From Rhynochetos jubatus (Eukaryota > Chordata > Aves > Eurypygiformes > Rhynochetidae), in contig CM050650.1 in assembly GCA_027574665.1 (NCBI GenBank), positions 101,467,086 through 101,531,085 on the forward strand: 64,000 nucleotides of DNA. The letters are read 5' to 3'. The notes under the pieces are model-generated. The model saw only the letters and a program-made list of their open reading frames with translations. It was not told the origin of the DNA and did no database searches. This document shows, one piece after another, positions 11,667 to 23,900 of this stretch. A program made the position numbers and the translations under genes. How positions within the stretch are numbered: position 1 is the stretch's first letter; every line of letters starts with the position of its first letter.

Positions 11667-12716
11667 TTGTGGTGGTCTGGTGAAGTTCTCACTGACTGGA
11701 AAATGGGAAGCATGACCCCCATCTTTAAAAAGGGAAAAAAGGAGGACCCAGGAAACTACAGGCCAGTCAATCTCACCTCTGTGACTGGCAAGATCATGGA
11801 GCAGATCCTCCTGGAAACCACGCAAAGGTGCATGGAGAATGAGGAGGTGATAGGTGACAGCCAGCATGGCTCCACCAAGGGCAGATTTTGCCAGACAACT
11901 ATGGTGGCCTTCTATGATGGGGTTATGATCTTGATGGATAGAGGACGGGCATCTGATGTCCCCTGTCTGGACTTGTGCAAACCCTTCGATGCCGTCCCAC
12001 GTGACATCCTTGTCTCTAAACTGGAGAGGCATGGATTTGACGGATGGAGCGCTCGATGGATAAGGAACTGGCTGGCTGGTCGTACTCAAAGAATTGTTGT
12101 CAACGGCTCAATGTCTGAGTGGAGACCAGTGACGAGCAGTGTTCCACAGGGGTTGGTGTTGGGACCGGTCCTGTTTAACATCTTCCTCAGTGACATGGAC
12201 GATGTCATTGAGTGCACCTTCAGCAAGTTTGCTAACGACACCAAGCTGCGTAGTGCAGGCGACACACTGGAGGGAAGGGATGGCATCCAGAGGGATCTTG
12301 ACAGGCTGGAGAGGTGGGCCTCTGCCAACCTCAGGGAGTTCAACAAGGCCAAGTTCAAGGTCCTGCACCTGGGTCAGGGCAACCCCAAGCACAAGTACAG
12401 GCTGGGTGGAGGCTGGATCGAGAGCAGCCCTGAGGAGAAGGACCTGGGAGTACTGGTGGATGAGAAGATGAACATGAGCCAGCAGTGTGCGCTGGCATCC
12501 CAGAAAGCCAACTGTATCCTGGGCTGTGTCAAAGTGTGGCCAGGAGGTGGAGGGAGGGGATTCTCCCCCTCTGCTCTCATGAGACCTCACCTGCAGCACT
12601 GCAACCAGCTCTGGGGCGCTCAGCATAAGAAGGACATCAACCAGTTGGAGCGAGTCGAGAGGAGGCTACAAAGATGCTCAGAGGGCTGGAGCCTCTCTGC
12701 TATGGGGACAGGCTGA
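11667..12716 (+). pseudogene. CR1 reverse transcriptase remnant with altered active site
   Basis: About 349 codons of reverse transcriptase, the enzyme that copies LINE RNA into DNA at the nick. Motifs in order are: [25 protein letters not shown]; motif A as [11 protein letters not shown], with the first Asp kept; VPQGLVLGP, where Ser is normal in the fourth position after the Gln-Gly pair; and motif C as [10 protein letters not shown]. Motif C should be FADD: the first Asp codon is AAC at 12234-12236. The frame shifts at about 12663-12668 relative to the C-terminal tail. Copy is inactive. Confidence 0.93.
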
Positions 12717-13018
12717 GAGAGTTGGGCTTCTTCAGCCTGGAGAAGAGAAGGCTTTGGGGAGACCTTGTTGCAGCCTTCCAGTACCTGAAGGGGCCCACAA
12801 GAAAACTGGAGGGGCTTTTTACAAAGGCCTGTAGTGAGAGGACAAGGGGTAATGGGTTTAAATGTAAAGCAGGGAGATTTAGGTTGGATATCAGGAAGAA
12901 ATTCTTCATGGAGAGGGTGGTGAGGCACTGGGACAGGTTGCCCAGAGAAGCTGTGGATGCCCCATCCCTGGAAGTGTTCAAGGCCAGGCCGGATGAGGCT
13001 TTGAGCAACCTGGTCTAG
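12674..13018 (+). pseudogene. CR1 ORF2 C-terminal tail
   Basis: About 114 codons open in a different frame from the preceding reverse transcriptase piece, reading [17 protein letters not shown] to EALSNLV and TAG. One missing G in the AGGAGG-CTAC junction separates the two frames; the same position is changed in three other copies in this window. Confidence 0.9.
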
Positions 13019-13100
13019 TGGAGGGTGTCCCTGCCCCAGGCAGGGGGGTTGGAACTAGATGGTCTTTATGGTCCCTTCCAACCCAAAGCATTCTATGATT

Positions 13101-16100
13101 TTTTGATTTTATGTTCTGTATATATGTATAAATATTTCAGTCTTCCCCAGAATAACTTCTGAATTACAAGAAGAGATGTGGTTGTCATGTTCTTATGTTG
13201 TTTGTTTGTTGGGAGGGGTGTGTAGTGATAAATATAAAGGCCAGAAAAATAAAAGTACAATGTTTAGAAAATATTTTGTAAGTTTGTATTTGGTGAGGTT
13301 AATTTAAAATCTTATGGCCAACCATTTGACCTCAGTGTTTAAGGCAAAATTGCAGTAGATTAAGTTTTGTTGCGGAGCTCTGATTAAGGGTTCACAAGTG
13401 AGAAATTCTGAGCCTGAGCAGGTGGTAATACGGCTGGCACGGTGTGTGCGAAGAAGCTTTCTAAGAGAAAATAAGGCTGAAACTGGTATAAATAATTTTC
13501 AACCACAAGCCAAGGGCATCAGTTTTCTTAAGTAACACTTTTCATATCATAAAGTTAAAATATCTGTCCTGAAATATCTTCTTACAGACAACACATGACA
13601 GAAAATTAATGCTAACAGCATAGTTTATATTTTTATAAACAACGATGTGGTGTCATACTAATAGTATTTTGGCAGTCTAAAACACCTTTAATATTAAAAT
13701 AATTCAGTGTAGTAGGATTGTACTCAATCAATGACTGCATGTCTTGTAAAACATGGCAGCGTTTATTTTGTTATTTGACTCAAGGGCCAGAACTAAAGTG
13801 AATTGTATGGGTAGATCTTCATTCAGGGTGTATTCAGCCTGCATTCTCTTCTGTTCTTACATTCAGCTGATTATTAATATTCTTATAATATTTTCCTGTC
13901 AGTATGTTCAATTTCTTTAATTATTCTTTTTTTTTTTTTCCTGAATTCCCTGGAATGTGTTGAGATTTTCTGCTATGAAGACAGCCATAAGAAACAAAGT
14001 ATTCTTAATTAATGTCATCAGTGTCCTCTTACTGTTCCGTGGCGTCTCTGCAGTCAGAAACTGCATTTTTTGTGGGATATTGCGTTACCAACTCCTAGTT
14101 TGCTGCCACCTGTCATCCATAAGTGTCTTCATTCCTGCTCTCCAAATATGTCCTCCTACTGAATGTCTCATAATGATTTGATGCTGAATTTACTCCTTAG
14201 CAGAGCTTTAACATGTGACAGTTCTGAAGCTTCTAGACTTACATATATTGACAAATGTGGTACTATATATATAGCAGATGATCCTTTTGTCCCAATATTT
14301 CTTTGTTAATATACTTCATGTCTTAAGAGGGCAGGGTCAGACCTAGAAGGATGTGTTTTCTAGGCTGGCACAGCTCTTAAAAGTCTGTTTGAGTATTGCT
14401 TAGTTCAGAAGGGAGATCCTCTTTGCAATTGTGAGCGTGCAGCAATGAGATTGCTAGGAGTTAACCATGTGTTAAATTTCTTCTAGGATTTTTATTGGGG
14501 TTTTTACTGAACACTAAGTAAATAAGTATGTACTTATATATAAGCATATAAAATTAAGAGCAAACCTAAATAGCATTTCACAGTAATCGTTTTCCTTTAT
14601 GGTTCTCCTTCGGCTCGTGTTTCTTGGGTAGAAAGTGAATAGTCAGAGTGTTTATGAATACTTTCAGATCTGGAAGGATATAAATACAGGAGAGCAAAAA
14701 CAAGCTGGAGAAAGAACAGACTATGGGTGATAAGAAATGCTGGAGTTAAAGAGGGGTGAAGTGTTGGCTGCCTTGTTTATCATTAGAGTGTGTTTATTTT
14801 TCAAGAGAATAATGCACAAAAACTTGGATTGACAGTAAGGAGTACAAAACACCCTCCGGAATAAAACTAGGAGCAATCACTGACAGTGGCAAAAACATCT
14901 GTGAGTAGGTGGCAAGTGCCTCTAAGGACACTGCTGAGCTACAACCAATTTTGGGGTGGGAGAGTTCACTTACTACCCCAGCAATATTGTGTTTTACCTC
15001 AAGCCAGCAAGAGGGCTTTCTAAGAGACTAGGGAGGTAATTTGTCTCGCTGAAAGTCAGAAATGTAGTTAACATATTACATTTGCATACACAATTACATA
15101 TGATGTATTACATTCTTTATATATCAGAATTACAAATTTCTGCTCCTGAAATGTGTGTCTGTCTTTGATAGATTTTAGATGATTGCAAACTTCCCGTTGA
15201 TAGCTCTCTTCTTTCAAAGCAACCCTTTCACACTGAGTAGTAGGAAAGGTGCTGTGCAGCACAGCTCCCAGGGGCTACTTGATTTACACAAACCTATTTC
15301 TGGATGTTGGTGACATGAAGTAACTTGCTAGGTGAGCTGTCACTGTAATTTTCCTTTTCTGTGTTCAGAACATTATTTCTGTAGTAATTAAATTATTTGA
15401 AATTGCCTGTGACACTTGTATGTCAATTCCCCTGTGGTTTTAGGAAAAGAAATACAATGCAAAGCATCTGCAAGAATGCTGACAAGTTCCAGCGAACAGT
15501 ACATAGCTGATACTTTCATCCTAAATTCATGGTGTGATAGGTTCCTTCTTCAGGAATGTTTAATAATACCAATGTTTTATTAAAGTAATGTGAATCAATT
15601 GGTAGATGTACTAGACAAGATTTTTACTTTAAAGGCCTCCTGAATCCCTGTAGCCTTTTTATCTATTCATTAGATTTTTGTTATATTTGAAATTTAGTGG
15701 AAAATGATTACTTATTAGTTCTTTAGTTTTAAACAGCAAATCCTTTTTATTAAATCCATTTTGTTAAGATTTAGAAACCTCCCACAAGCGTTTCACAGCA
15801 CTGCTCTGACAGATTCAGTCTCAGAGACCTACTGCTGGGAAGTTAAAAATAAAATTGCTGCCTGAAATACTTTTCTGGTTTAGGTGTAACAATAAAATGC
15901 TGGGATTATACTTGTTCTGAAGTGCTTAAAATGCATATAATAATCCAAGCATTACAGTGCACAGAATGTCCTTAAACTTTTCCCTGTTCAAATATTTCAT
16001 TAACGCTTCTCTCCAGCTCTGAGCCAGTACAACTATTGTGTGTGGGATTAAGAAAACCAAGTAGGAAATTAGCAATAGTAAGCACTGCAAGTCAAGGTTT

Positions 16101-16770
16101 CTTGCTGAGGACTTCCTGTTAATGAGCTACCATACCCTCACAAGGTCTGTGGGATGTACAAACGAGACACAAATGCCCTTAGTGTTATTTTTTAAGGATC
16201 CTAAAAAGAAAAATTAACACTTGCCTGATCACAATACACATGGCACTAAAAATTGGTGTACCATTGAAATTTTGGTGTTCTTTCAGAGTATAAAAATCTT
16301 CATGCTAGTTGCAACAGAATGCATAGTAAATGTGCATCTACGTTTTGCTCTCTGCATTGAGTGTGTTTCAGACCAGTGCAAACTCCAATAGATCAGTATT
16401 TGTCTAAACACTTTATAAATGTTATTCACCAGAAAGCTTTGAACACACTCTTGCTTTAAAACTGTTGGTCTGTTGAATTTATGGCATCAAGACTAATGCT
16501 TAAATTTCACATTTGGATGAATAAGTCATACATTGTTAATACTACATAACCTTAAATAATCATTCATTGCATAAAAAGATGGTAGGTGTCTCGGAAAATC
16601 CAGTGATGGGGTTTTGAATCCAGAGGGAAAATGGTATAAATGCAATTCTGTGTGGTGTTTGTAATCCAGAAAAAATATAAAATTAAGTTTGCATGTAGTT
16701 ACTCATGTAAGAATATATATTGGAGGAGGGAAAAAACACCAAAATACATATTTCCTTTCTTCTTTTTCAG
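13101..16770. other. CSMD1: Intronic DNA before the CSMD1 exon, no further gene seen
   Basis: AT-rich intron ending at the acceptor. It includes a T-run at about 13926-13940 and AT-rich tracts near 14266. A frame at 13957-14181 (+) has no recognisable domain. No branch point can be assigned with confidence. Confidence 0.6.
16751..16770 (+). promoter_or_regulatory. CSMD1: 3' splice site (acceptor) of the CSMD1 exon
   Basis: An almost pure pyrimidine tract of 17 bases runs directly into CAG, followed by the exon at 16771. The open frame changes from unrelated upstream sequence to a clear CUB domain exactly at this point, which fixes the acceptor. Confidence 0.9.
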
Positions 16771-16987
16771 GTCAGAACTGTGGAGGCTTAGTACAGGGGC
16801 CAAATGGTACTATAGAAAGCCCTGGATTTCCTCATGGTTATCCAAATTATGCCAACTGCACGTGGATAATTATCACAGGAGAACGTAACAGGATACAATT
16901 GTCATTTCATACTTTTGCTCTTGAGGAAGATTTTGATATTTTGTCAATTTACGATGGACAGCCACAGCAAGGCAATTTAAAAGTGAG
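16771..16987 (+). CDS. CSMD1: CSMD1 coding exon (N-terminal CUB domain, first part); probably exon 2
   Basis: This exon encodes about 72 residues, starting GQNCGGLVQGPNG and ending NLKV plus a split Arg codon. It matches, from memory, the start of the first CUB domain of CSMD1, a giant type I membrane protein with alternating CUB and Sushi (complement control) domains, expressed mainly in the nervous system and linked to complement control. Visible CUB features are the first Cys pair (NCGG and ANCTW), the PGFPHGYPNY turn, and the acidic EEDFDILSIYDG strand that carries calcium-site residues in many CUB domains. Two N-glycosylation sequons are present (NGT, NCT). The first two bases complete a Gly codon begun in the previous exon (phase 1). 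The last two bases, AG, are completed by the next exon (phase 2). The rest of the CUB domain must lie on the next exon, outside the window. CSMD2 and CSMD3 are paralogues with similar CUB domains, so the family is near certain and the member is likely. Confidence 0.9.
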
Positions 16988-16993
16988 GTAAGG
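16988..16993 (+). promoter_or_regulatory. CSMD1: 5' splice site (donor) of the CSMD1 exon
   Basis: The exon ends in AG followed by GTAAGG, close to the GTAAGT consensus. Using this site splits the Arg codon after its second base, and reading on without splicing meets a stop at the next codon. A weaker alternative GTGAGG lies five bases upstream at 16983, but it would remove the Val-Arg residues conserved in the family. Confidence 0.88.
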
Positions 16994-19900
16994 TACCTTT
17001 TTCCTTTCTTCATTTTTTCTCCCTCTCTTTACCTCTCTCTTTCTCTCTGGAATATACATTCTGATGATATGTAAAAACTACATTGTGTTTCCTTATTTTT
17101 CCTCAGCTGAGGGGATAACAATGCCTCAAAATCTCACAGCAAAAGATGTTAATCCAAGTTTCAAACCTTTATAGCCCTAGCTTGTGTACCACTAGCATCA
17201 GTTGTACTTAAAATTTGCACAGTTCAAGATCAGGTTTGGAAAAGGACCTGAGCACGGTAGTATTCCATGTTGCAGTAGCTTGTTTTTATTTATATACCCC
17301 CTGATGGAATCCAGATTTGGCCCAGGGACCCTTTCCTGAAGACACCTGTTCCCAGTTTTTGAAAGAACTTTTACTGAGATCACGTTTATGTTTCTACCAT
17401 GCCTACAATATTAGAATCAGAGGATAGGTATGCTGCTTGGGCTAACAGTGTCCCAGGGTCTCTCACCAAATGTGGCACAGAAGAAGTGGTGGGCAATACA
17501 GTAGTTCGAGAGAGGCACAACCTCATTATTGAGTGTTAGGCAACCTCTGGAAATAGTACTTGCCAGATTAAATCCTTCAGGTGACTATTGCCTGCCTTGC
17601 AGATGAGTTGGGCTGTAAATTGTTTGAAATAAATACAATTATTAAGCAATTAAGGACCTTTAAAGGTCTGAAACAGGGGTGTCTTAGATGGCCGTGTACC
17701 GCTGTGGTTACAGAGAGGCTTTATGGAAGCTTTTTGATCTTGACGCTTTTCACAGCGTCAGATTTTGGTGCATTAATATCATTGGTGACTTGTTTTGGGT
17801 TCCTCTGTCAGTTGCTGGATTTGGACTGCAGAACTCGAAAGCAAACATAGCTGTTGGTGCTGCTCTGTCATTTTCTGTTCAGGCATGAGATTTATGGAGC
17901 ACTGTAAAACACTGCTGTCAGTTCTGGTGTCTGATTATTCTTTTACATGCTGTGATTTATATTATACTGCAAAAATAAATGTGAGAACATCACCAATTTA
18001 TCACGTATCATCACGTATCTTTGACAAGAACAATGTTCTAATTGTTGACTCCGTTCAAAAAGTTTTGAAAACTGTGGAAGGTAGTACACAGCTACCAACG
18101 CTTGAGTTGCACAGTCTATATCTGCTTCATTTACTGGAGTTTATTGGCCTTTAGTACTTGTATCATCTTTATACAAGGATTATTTCTTTTTCAGTCAAAT
18201 GCTTTTATTGTCAGTAGCTAACATGCCTTCTTGTTTTGCACTGATCTGTTAGTAGAAAATAGTTTCAAGGGAGAGCATGAACTGATGTTCTGCGGGTATG
18301 AGCGCAGAAGACAAATTCCTAAGTATCATCTTGATTCCACTGAAGTAATTGTAATTCCTACTGATTTCAGTAAACCAAGGATTTAATTTCCAACTTCCAA
18401 CAGTAAAGCAGATATTTTATTTATCTTTGCTTGTATTTGCCCATTAGTTAGCTTCATAAATGGTGTTATAAGGAAAAAAAGCATTTGTTGGCTTTGCAGC
18501 AGGCAGAGGTTAAAAAAGCAGAATTGGAATGACAGGTTTCTGTTGGCATCTCATACCCTGTGACATAGCCTTTGTTGCACAAGGCACGTTCACAGGTGTA
18601 GCCCTCTATAATTGCCTATTTCAAGACAATTCACTTAGCAGATATTGGGAAGTTATAGTCATTTTTAGCTGACAGCATGCAAATGCAAGACAGCATCTTG
18701 AAACTTCCGCTTCAGGGTATGCTTTTATTAATAAAAAAAGATATATATAAATTACTAGATAGATATAAATACTTTACTAGATTTTAGATAATTATATTTC
18801 TTCAACTGTCATGCAAAATCTGGAGGTTTTCCTTAAAAATAGGTGTAGTAACTATATAGCTTTCACAAAGTATAATACTTAAGTAATATTAATCCCTTAT
18901 TTCATATAGCATTTTTCATCTACTAAAGCAAAATTGGGTAAAAGTTAATAATATGTTCTATTAGTTTACTGTGCTGCCTGAAGGACCTTTTTGTGTGCTA
19001 AATATGCCCAAAGGTACTTTCACTACAAGTTGATTGTAAACCCCAAGAAAATAGAAATACATGTAAAATATATTGAAATTATAAGGGAAAGGAGTAAATT
19101 ATTTTAAGATGATTATCTGAAGGAAGAAAAGAGAAACAGGTAGTTGGAAGATGTATGTGATCTTTGGTTAGTGCATTATTAAAGCATATACTGATATAAG
19201 GGATAAATTACACATGGTAGCAATCGTATGTTATTGTAAGCTATATTATGAGGAGGCTGAGAAGTAAGTAGCAGGAAGAACAATGTAAACAAAAGAGGCA
19301 CCAAGAAATGTTATTTTACATCTTTCTATTTTTCTATATAAAACCCAGCTAACATTCTGTCATTCTGTATAATTGAGATCTGCAGTCCAAAATTGTCCTT
19401 AAAAAGATTGCCACAGCTGCCTTTATTTTTATCACTTTAAAGTTCATGGCACACAAACCAGGACATACAATACATACACGCGTATATAAAAGAAGAAAAG
19501 TGAAATTTTAAGTCTAATGCCACTTGTTATGATAATGCTTTATAGGCTACTGTAGTCTTAATTGTGTAAACAAACATAAAGTTAGATAATTAATTTCACC
19601 GTATACTATAACCAAAACAAATGTCTCAGTTCTACGTTATTGAAAACAAACATCATAAAGCTCGAGTATTGCATTATCAGTTGATGGGGAAAGTTTTCAA
19701 AATATAACCAAATTGTAATCAAGATGGGAAAATATGTAAAATGTATTTTCTAATTGCATTTTAAATTGTAAAAGAGTTATCATTTTTTATACTCAGTTCA
19801 CCATCAGCATGCAGAATTCATATGGACGAAACTCTTCTGAAGAAGAGATACAAGTGTGGTACGCTGAGAGAATAGTTACTACTCAGTCCTACTCCGTGTG

Positions 19901-20635
19901 AATTGTTTCCCTCAGTAACAGTTGCATTCAGTAGTTCAGTCTAGTTCAGGTGCTAGCAAATATTTGTTTTGACAAGTATTTCTTTTTCCTTGTTGTATGT
20001 GTCAGATATAATAGTAAATGCTAATATTTTGAAATCGAAGTGGGAAGTGTATCAACAGTACATAGGGAGTAGGGCACTGGCCAGCTCTGAAGAGGCTCAG
20101 TGTATAGGCAAATGTGAACTGACGGTATTGATGACCTATTGACGTGTGTACTGCCAATAGATACATGACCTTCCATGAGCAAGTGAATTCAAAACAGGCA
20201 TTTCAATATTTCATGGATTTCAAAATCATTTCAGGGCTGTATCGTAGCGTAATCTTGTTTCCATATATTTTTCCTATATGCAGAATTCCTGAATAGGGGG
20301 TATATAGAGAGGTTTAGGGAAACTGCAACAGGACTGAATAATTTGAAGTGCCTCTTTCAACACCTCTGTTGGTGAAGAGGAGAGCTGGGGTGTAAGTGGG
20401 GTGTTAAGACCTTGAACTGCCAGTATTACAAATGTGGTGAAGTGAGACTTATGTGCGATTGCCGCCTTCTGAGTTTATGGCCTGAGATTCCATATTTTTT
20501 TCTCTGTCAAATACAGGTAAATGTTGTAATCCCTGTGTTAGAGTGTCTGTTGGTAAAAGTTACTTTTTTGGTATCACACAATCAGTTCACTTAAGAGTTA
20601 ATTATGGAAATTCTCTGCAATATACTCTGGAATAA
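16994..20635. other. CSMD1: Intronic DNA after the CSMD1 exon, no gene seen
   Basis: Start of the following CSMD1 intron. Overlapping short frames at 17581-18154 (+) show no known domain and lack splice signals that would make them exons. A 10-base direct repeat (ATCACGTATC-like) occurs at about 18000-18020. No named repeat is recognised. Confidence 0.6.
16996..17048 (+). repeat. CT-rich pyrimidine tract just downstream of the donor
   Basis: About 53 bases directly after the donor are nearly all C and T, with runs of CTCTCT and TTTTTT. It is a low-complexity tract. U-rich sequence just inside an intron can help U1 snRNP use the donor through TIA1-type proteins, but that role here is inference only. 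Confidence 0.6.
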
Positions 20636-20954
20636 TCATAGAATGGTTTGGGTTGGAAGGGACCTTAAAAACCATCTAGTTCCAACCCCCCTGCCATGGG
20701 CAGGGACACCCTCCACTAGACCAGGTTGCTCAAAGCCTCATCCAGCCTGGCCTTGAACACTGCCAGGGATGGGGCGCCCACAGCTTCTCTGGGCAACCTG
20801 TCCCAGTGCCTCACCAGCCTCTCCATGAAGAATTTCTTCCTGATATCCAATCTAAATCTGCCCTCTTTCAGTTTAAACTCATTACCCCTTGTCCTGTCAC
20901 TACAGGCCCTTGTAAAAAGTCCCCCCCCCCCCCCAGCTTTCTTGTAGGCCTCCT
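20636..20954 (-). mobile_element. CR1 LINE 3' fragment
   Basis: A 0.32 kb piece in reverse orientation. It begins (on the + strand) with TCATAGAATGGTTTGGGTTGG, the CR1 3' terminus read backward, and runs into the C-terminal tail of ORF2. A run of 14 C at 20921-20934 interrupts the coding remnant and is a likely sequencing or polymorphism trouble spot. It breaks off sharply at 20954, in agreement with 5' truncation. Confidence 0.95.
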
Positions 20955-23900
20955 AATCTTTATCAAATAATCAGTTTTCAAATAATCAAAAATCTTTTTC
21001 AGATAATCAGTTCAATCTTTGAGACAGTCCTAAAAAACTCTTAAAAAAGGATTGCAAGCAATTTTATTTTTTTCTTACACAGATAAGCTGCTAATTAAAT
21101 TATATACATTGATGGGAAGATACAAGTGTACAGATGTGAATATTTTTGTTGTGTGTATACACAGGTATCGGTTATTTTAGACATACATGATATATATTAT
21201 TTAGAAAGTGATTTTTAAAGGTCTGCTTGCCTCCTTCATGGTCTCTCAGGCCTTTTAAGCATTATTTAGTTTACTCCAACCTAGATGACAATATAATAGA
21301 TGCTGCTTGTTACTACTCATATTAGTTAAAATAAACATTTTTGTTTTAATGGAGGAGTAATTCAAAAAATTGAAGTAGCTAATGGACCATGTAATAAAAT
21401 AAAGCTTAATAAAAATTATTGACAACATACACTGTATGTTGAAAAACAACATTCTCTCTGCTTTCTTGAATCTTGTAGAAATAATAGGAATGAAATGTGA
21501 ATACTTCATAGTATTCACTTTTTCCTGCTTCCAGCAAGCAATAAACCTATTCTGCCCTTCATAATTCAAATATGGAGATAAAAAGTGTTCACTGAAATTA
21601 ACATTTGGGCTCCTGTTTACTATTAAACCTGTATTCTCTCAACAAACCAAGATTTCTCTTGTATTCAACACTCCTAAAAATTTTATTTTTTAGTGAGGTT
21701 TTTTTTGGTGTGTGTTTTTGTTTGTTTTGGTTTGTGTTTTGGTTGTTTATTATTTGGTTGTTTCTTTGGAAAATGTTTTCTATCTTCCTTCTCTCCCAGA
21801 TCAAGAGAACAGTGGAACAATGAGGGGTTGATTGACTTCTCTACAGAACTGTTGACACTAGAGCTTTGTGCAGTTTACAGTTCTTTCTTTCTTTTTTTTT
21901 CCCTTCACCATCAAAATGTCCCATGGTTTTTTTTACCATTTACTGCAAATAATGCAATTTTATTTCAGTGTAGGATTTGAGTGTGAGCTGGTGATTTTGT
22001 GAAGAAAGCACTATAGGAATGAGTATAGTAGCCAACTTTTTTCCAGCTGAAGCTTACCTAGAACACAGCACAAAGTAACAAAAACTGAGCTAGTGTTCAC
22101 ATTTGTAAAACAAGATTAGTGAATAATTTTAGCAGGATATACTGGTGGTTTGTACATCAGTAAGGAAAGGAAAACTATTACTGTATGATTATGCAAAATG
22201 ATTACTGAGCTCCTGCCAGTAGAGATGCCTACCAATGACTATCATTCCCCTTTTTATACTAAATCATATTTTTATTGGCTCTTTCACCTATTACAGCATT
22301 AGGAAGAAGGAATCATTTCTAGTAGAGTGCTAAAATGTGATTTATTATATATCTCACATAGCTATTTTGGGAAAGAATGGGAATTATGACCTCATCAGCT
22401 GAATGCTGACATAGAGTTTCTGCCAACAACAAAAAGAACATGCAATTGCAGGAAAGATAATTTATGTGTGCAATACTGGCAGTTTCAAGATCATATATGT
22501 CCATTTTTTCTTCATAGGTGGGTAAAAGGCAAAAATCCTATTCCCAAAATTTTTAGCTTCCCAGTTCAAAAGCTTAAGCATGCTAATTTTGTTGGCAAGC
22601 CTACATTCTAAAAAGATTTAATGAAAAAAATGTAAAATTCAAATAAGGAGTCTGCTTGACAACAAGCTGCTTCACCAAGAATCATAGGCCATATTAATTA
22701 TAGTTTTAGACTGATACTAAATGCTGGTCAACTATAAAAAAATATAATACTTAGTTTTTTCAAAAAAACATGAAGTATTGTTTGAACTCCCACTTAAGAA
22801 AATCTGTTTCACATTTAAGGAACTATTATTTCTTGGGAAAAAATATTCGATTGATTTAACAAGTCAAAACAATGCATGAATTTATACTGTAACATTCTGC
22901 GTGGGTTACTTAAAGCTTTTATAATGCAGTTGTTTAAGTCAGCATGTGTTTCTTCAAAATATAATGTGACACTCACCATAGTGAAAATGTAGCTGTGCTT
23001 AAATTCTTTGTCCTCTGTGGAGGTAGATCTCCTTTTTTTTCATCTGAAAGTGGCCATAATACCTCTTCAGAGAATATACAGGTGTTGCTTCTTCCATACT
23101 TTTCAAACTGGACCTGTGTAAGTGACAGTAGTGGTTTGCTGCATTTGTTTGTAGTGTTTCACCATCAAAAATATTACTAGTAAGGGACTCAGAAGGGGAT
23201 ATTTGGGAGCTCGCTCCATAAAATATTAATTTCTATAGTTTTAGAAACTGTAGCATGTGTTAGGTAATCTTGCTGTTTCATATGTTTCATATGACAGTGT
23301 TTTAGGGTGTATCTTTGGTTTTTGATAAGAGGTGCACATTTACCTCCCCTGTTGTCTGTTATTGCATATGGGTATATTACAAATAAGTAGTTATTCAGCT
23401 TGAAAGAATCATTTATGATCCTTCTAAGCCAAACACCCATACATTCCTTGATTGGTTATTTTACAAAACAGAATACCTTGGGTATCCGTTACCCAATAGT
23501 TACACTACAAAACCACAGAAACTTGCAAGCTGTAAGCGTGGTTATGGGTGTACATGGACTTGGAGCTCAAAGAGCTCAGTTCACATCTTTGCTTTATCTG
23601 AAATCTCAGAATAAATACTTCAGTATTGGCCAAGTATAAGCAAATTGTCTTCATTGGTATGTTATCTGCTTGATGTGCACAGGGAACTCACATGACGTAC
23701 AGTATTTTATGGAAAGCCTCTTCAATTTTGTGAGGCTGATGGGTTTGTAATCCTCAGAAGTACAAATAACTGTAAGATTTTTTTGAACACTGGTCAGTAT
23801 GCAATTTGGCATTTCCTGCTTTTTTGAGAGGGTTTTATTTATTAATTTTCCCCTCATTTCTGATAGTTTCCGAAGCTCCTAATACCCCCATGATTTGGCA

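Larger units (their letters stand above)
10320..13100 (+). mobile_element. Long CR1 LINE with endonuclease and reverse transcriptase remnants
   Basis: The most complete CR1 in the window, about 2.8 kb, in sense with CSMD1. It starts inside the endonuclease domain (a LIGVVETWW-like segment near 10350-10380), so it is 5'-truncated. It continues through the rest of the endonuclease, a linker, the reverse transcriptase and the C-terminal tail to a 3' UTR ending ATTCTATGATT. The ORF is broken into at least four pieces in more than one frame. Catalytic motifs in both enzyme domains are altered, so the copy is dead. Confidence 0.96.

Noticed and set aside
12086-12626. Long minus-strand frames of 90 and 172 codons inside the CR1 reverse transcriptase.
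   Set aside because: They are shadows of the conserved coding strand of the CR1; the same shadows recur in the copy at 27871-28639.
17581-18154. Overlapping + strand frames of 66 to 119 codons soon after the CSMD1 exon, possible next exon.
   Set aside because: None resembles the second half of the CUB domain (expected LSGF... continuation), and none is framed by splice sites.
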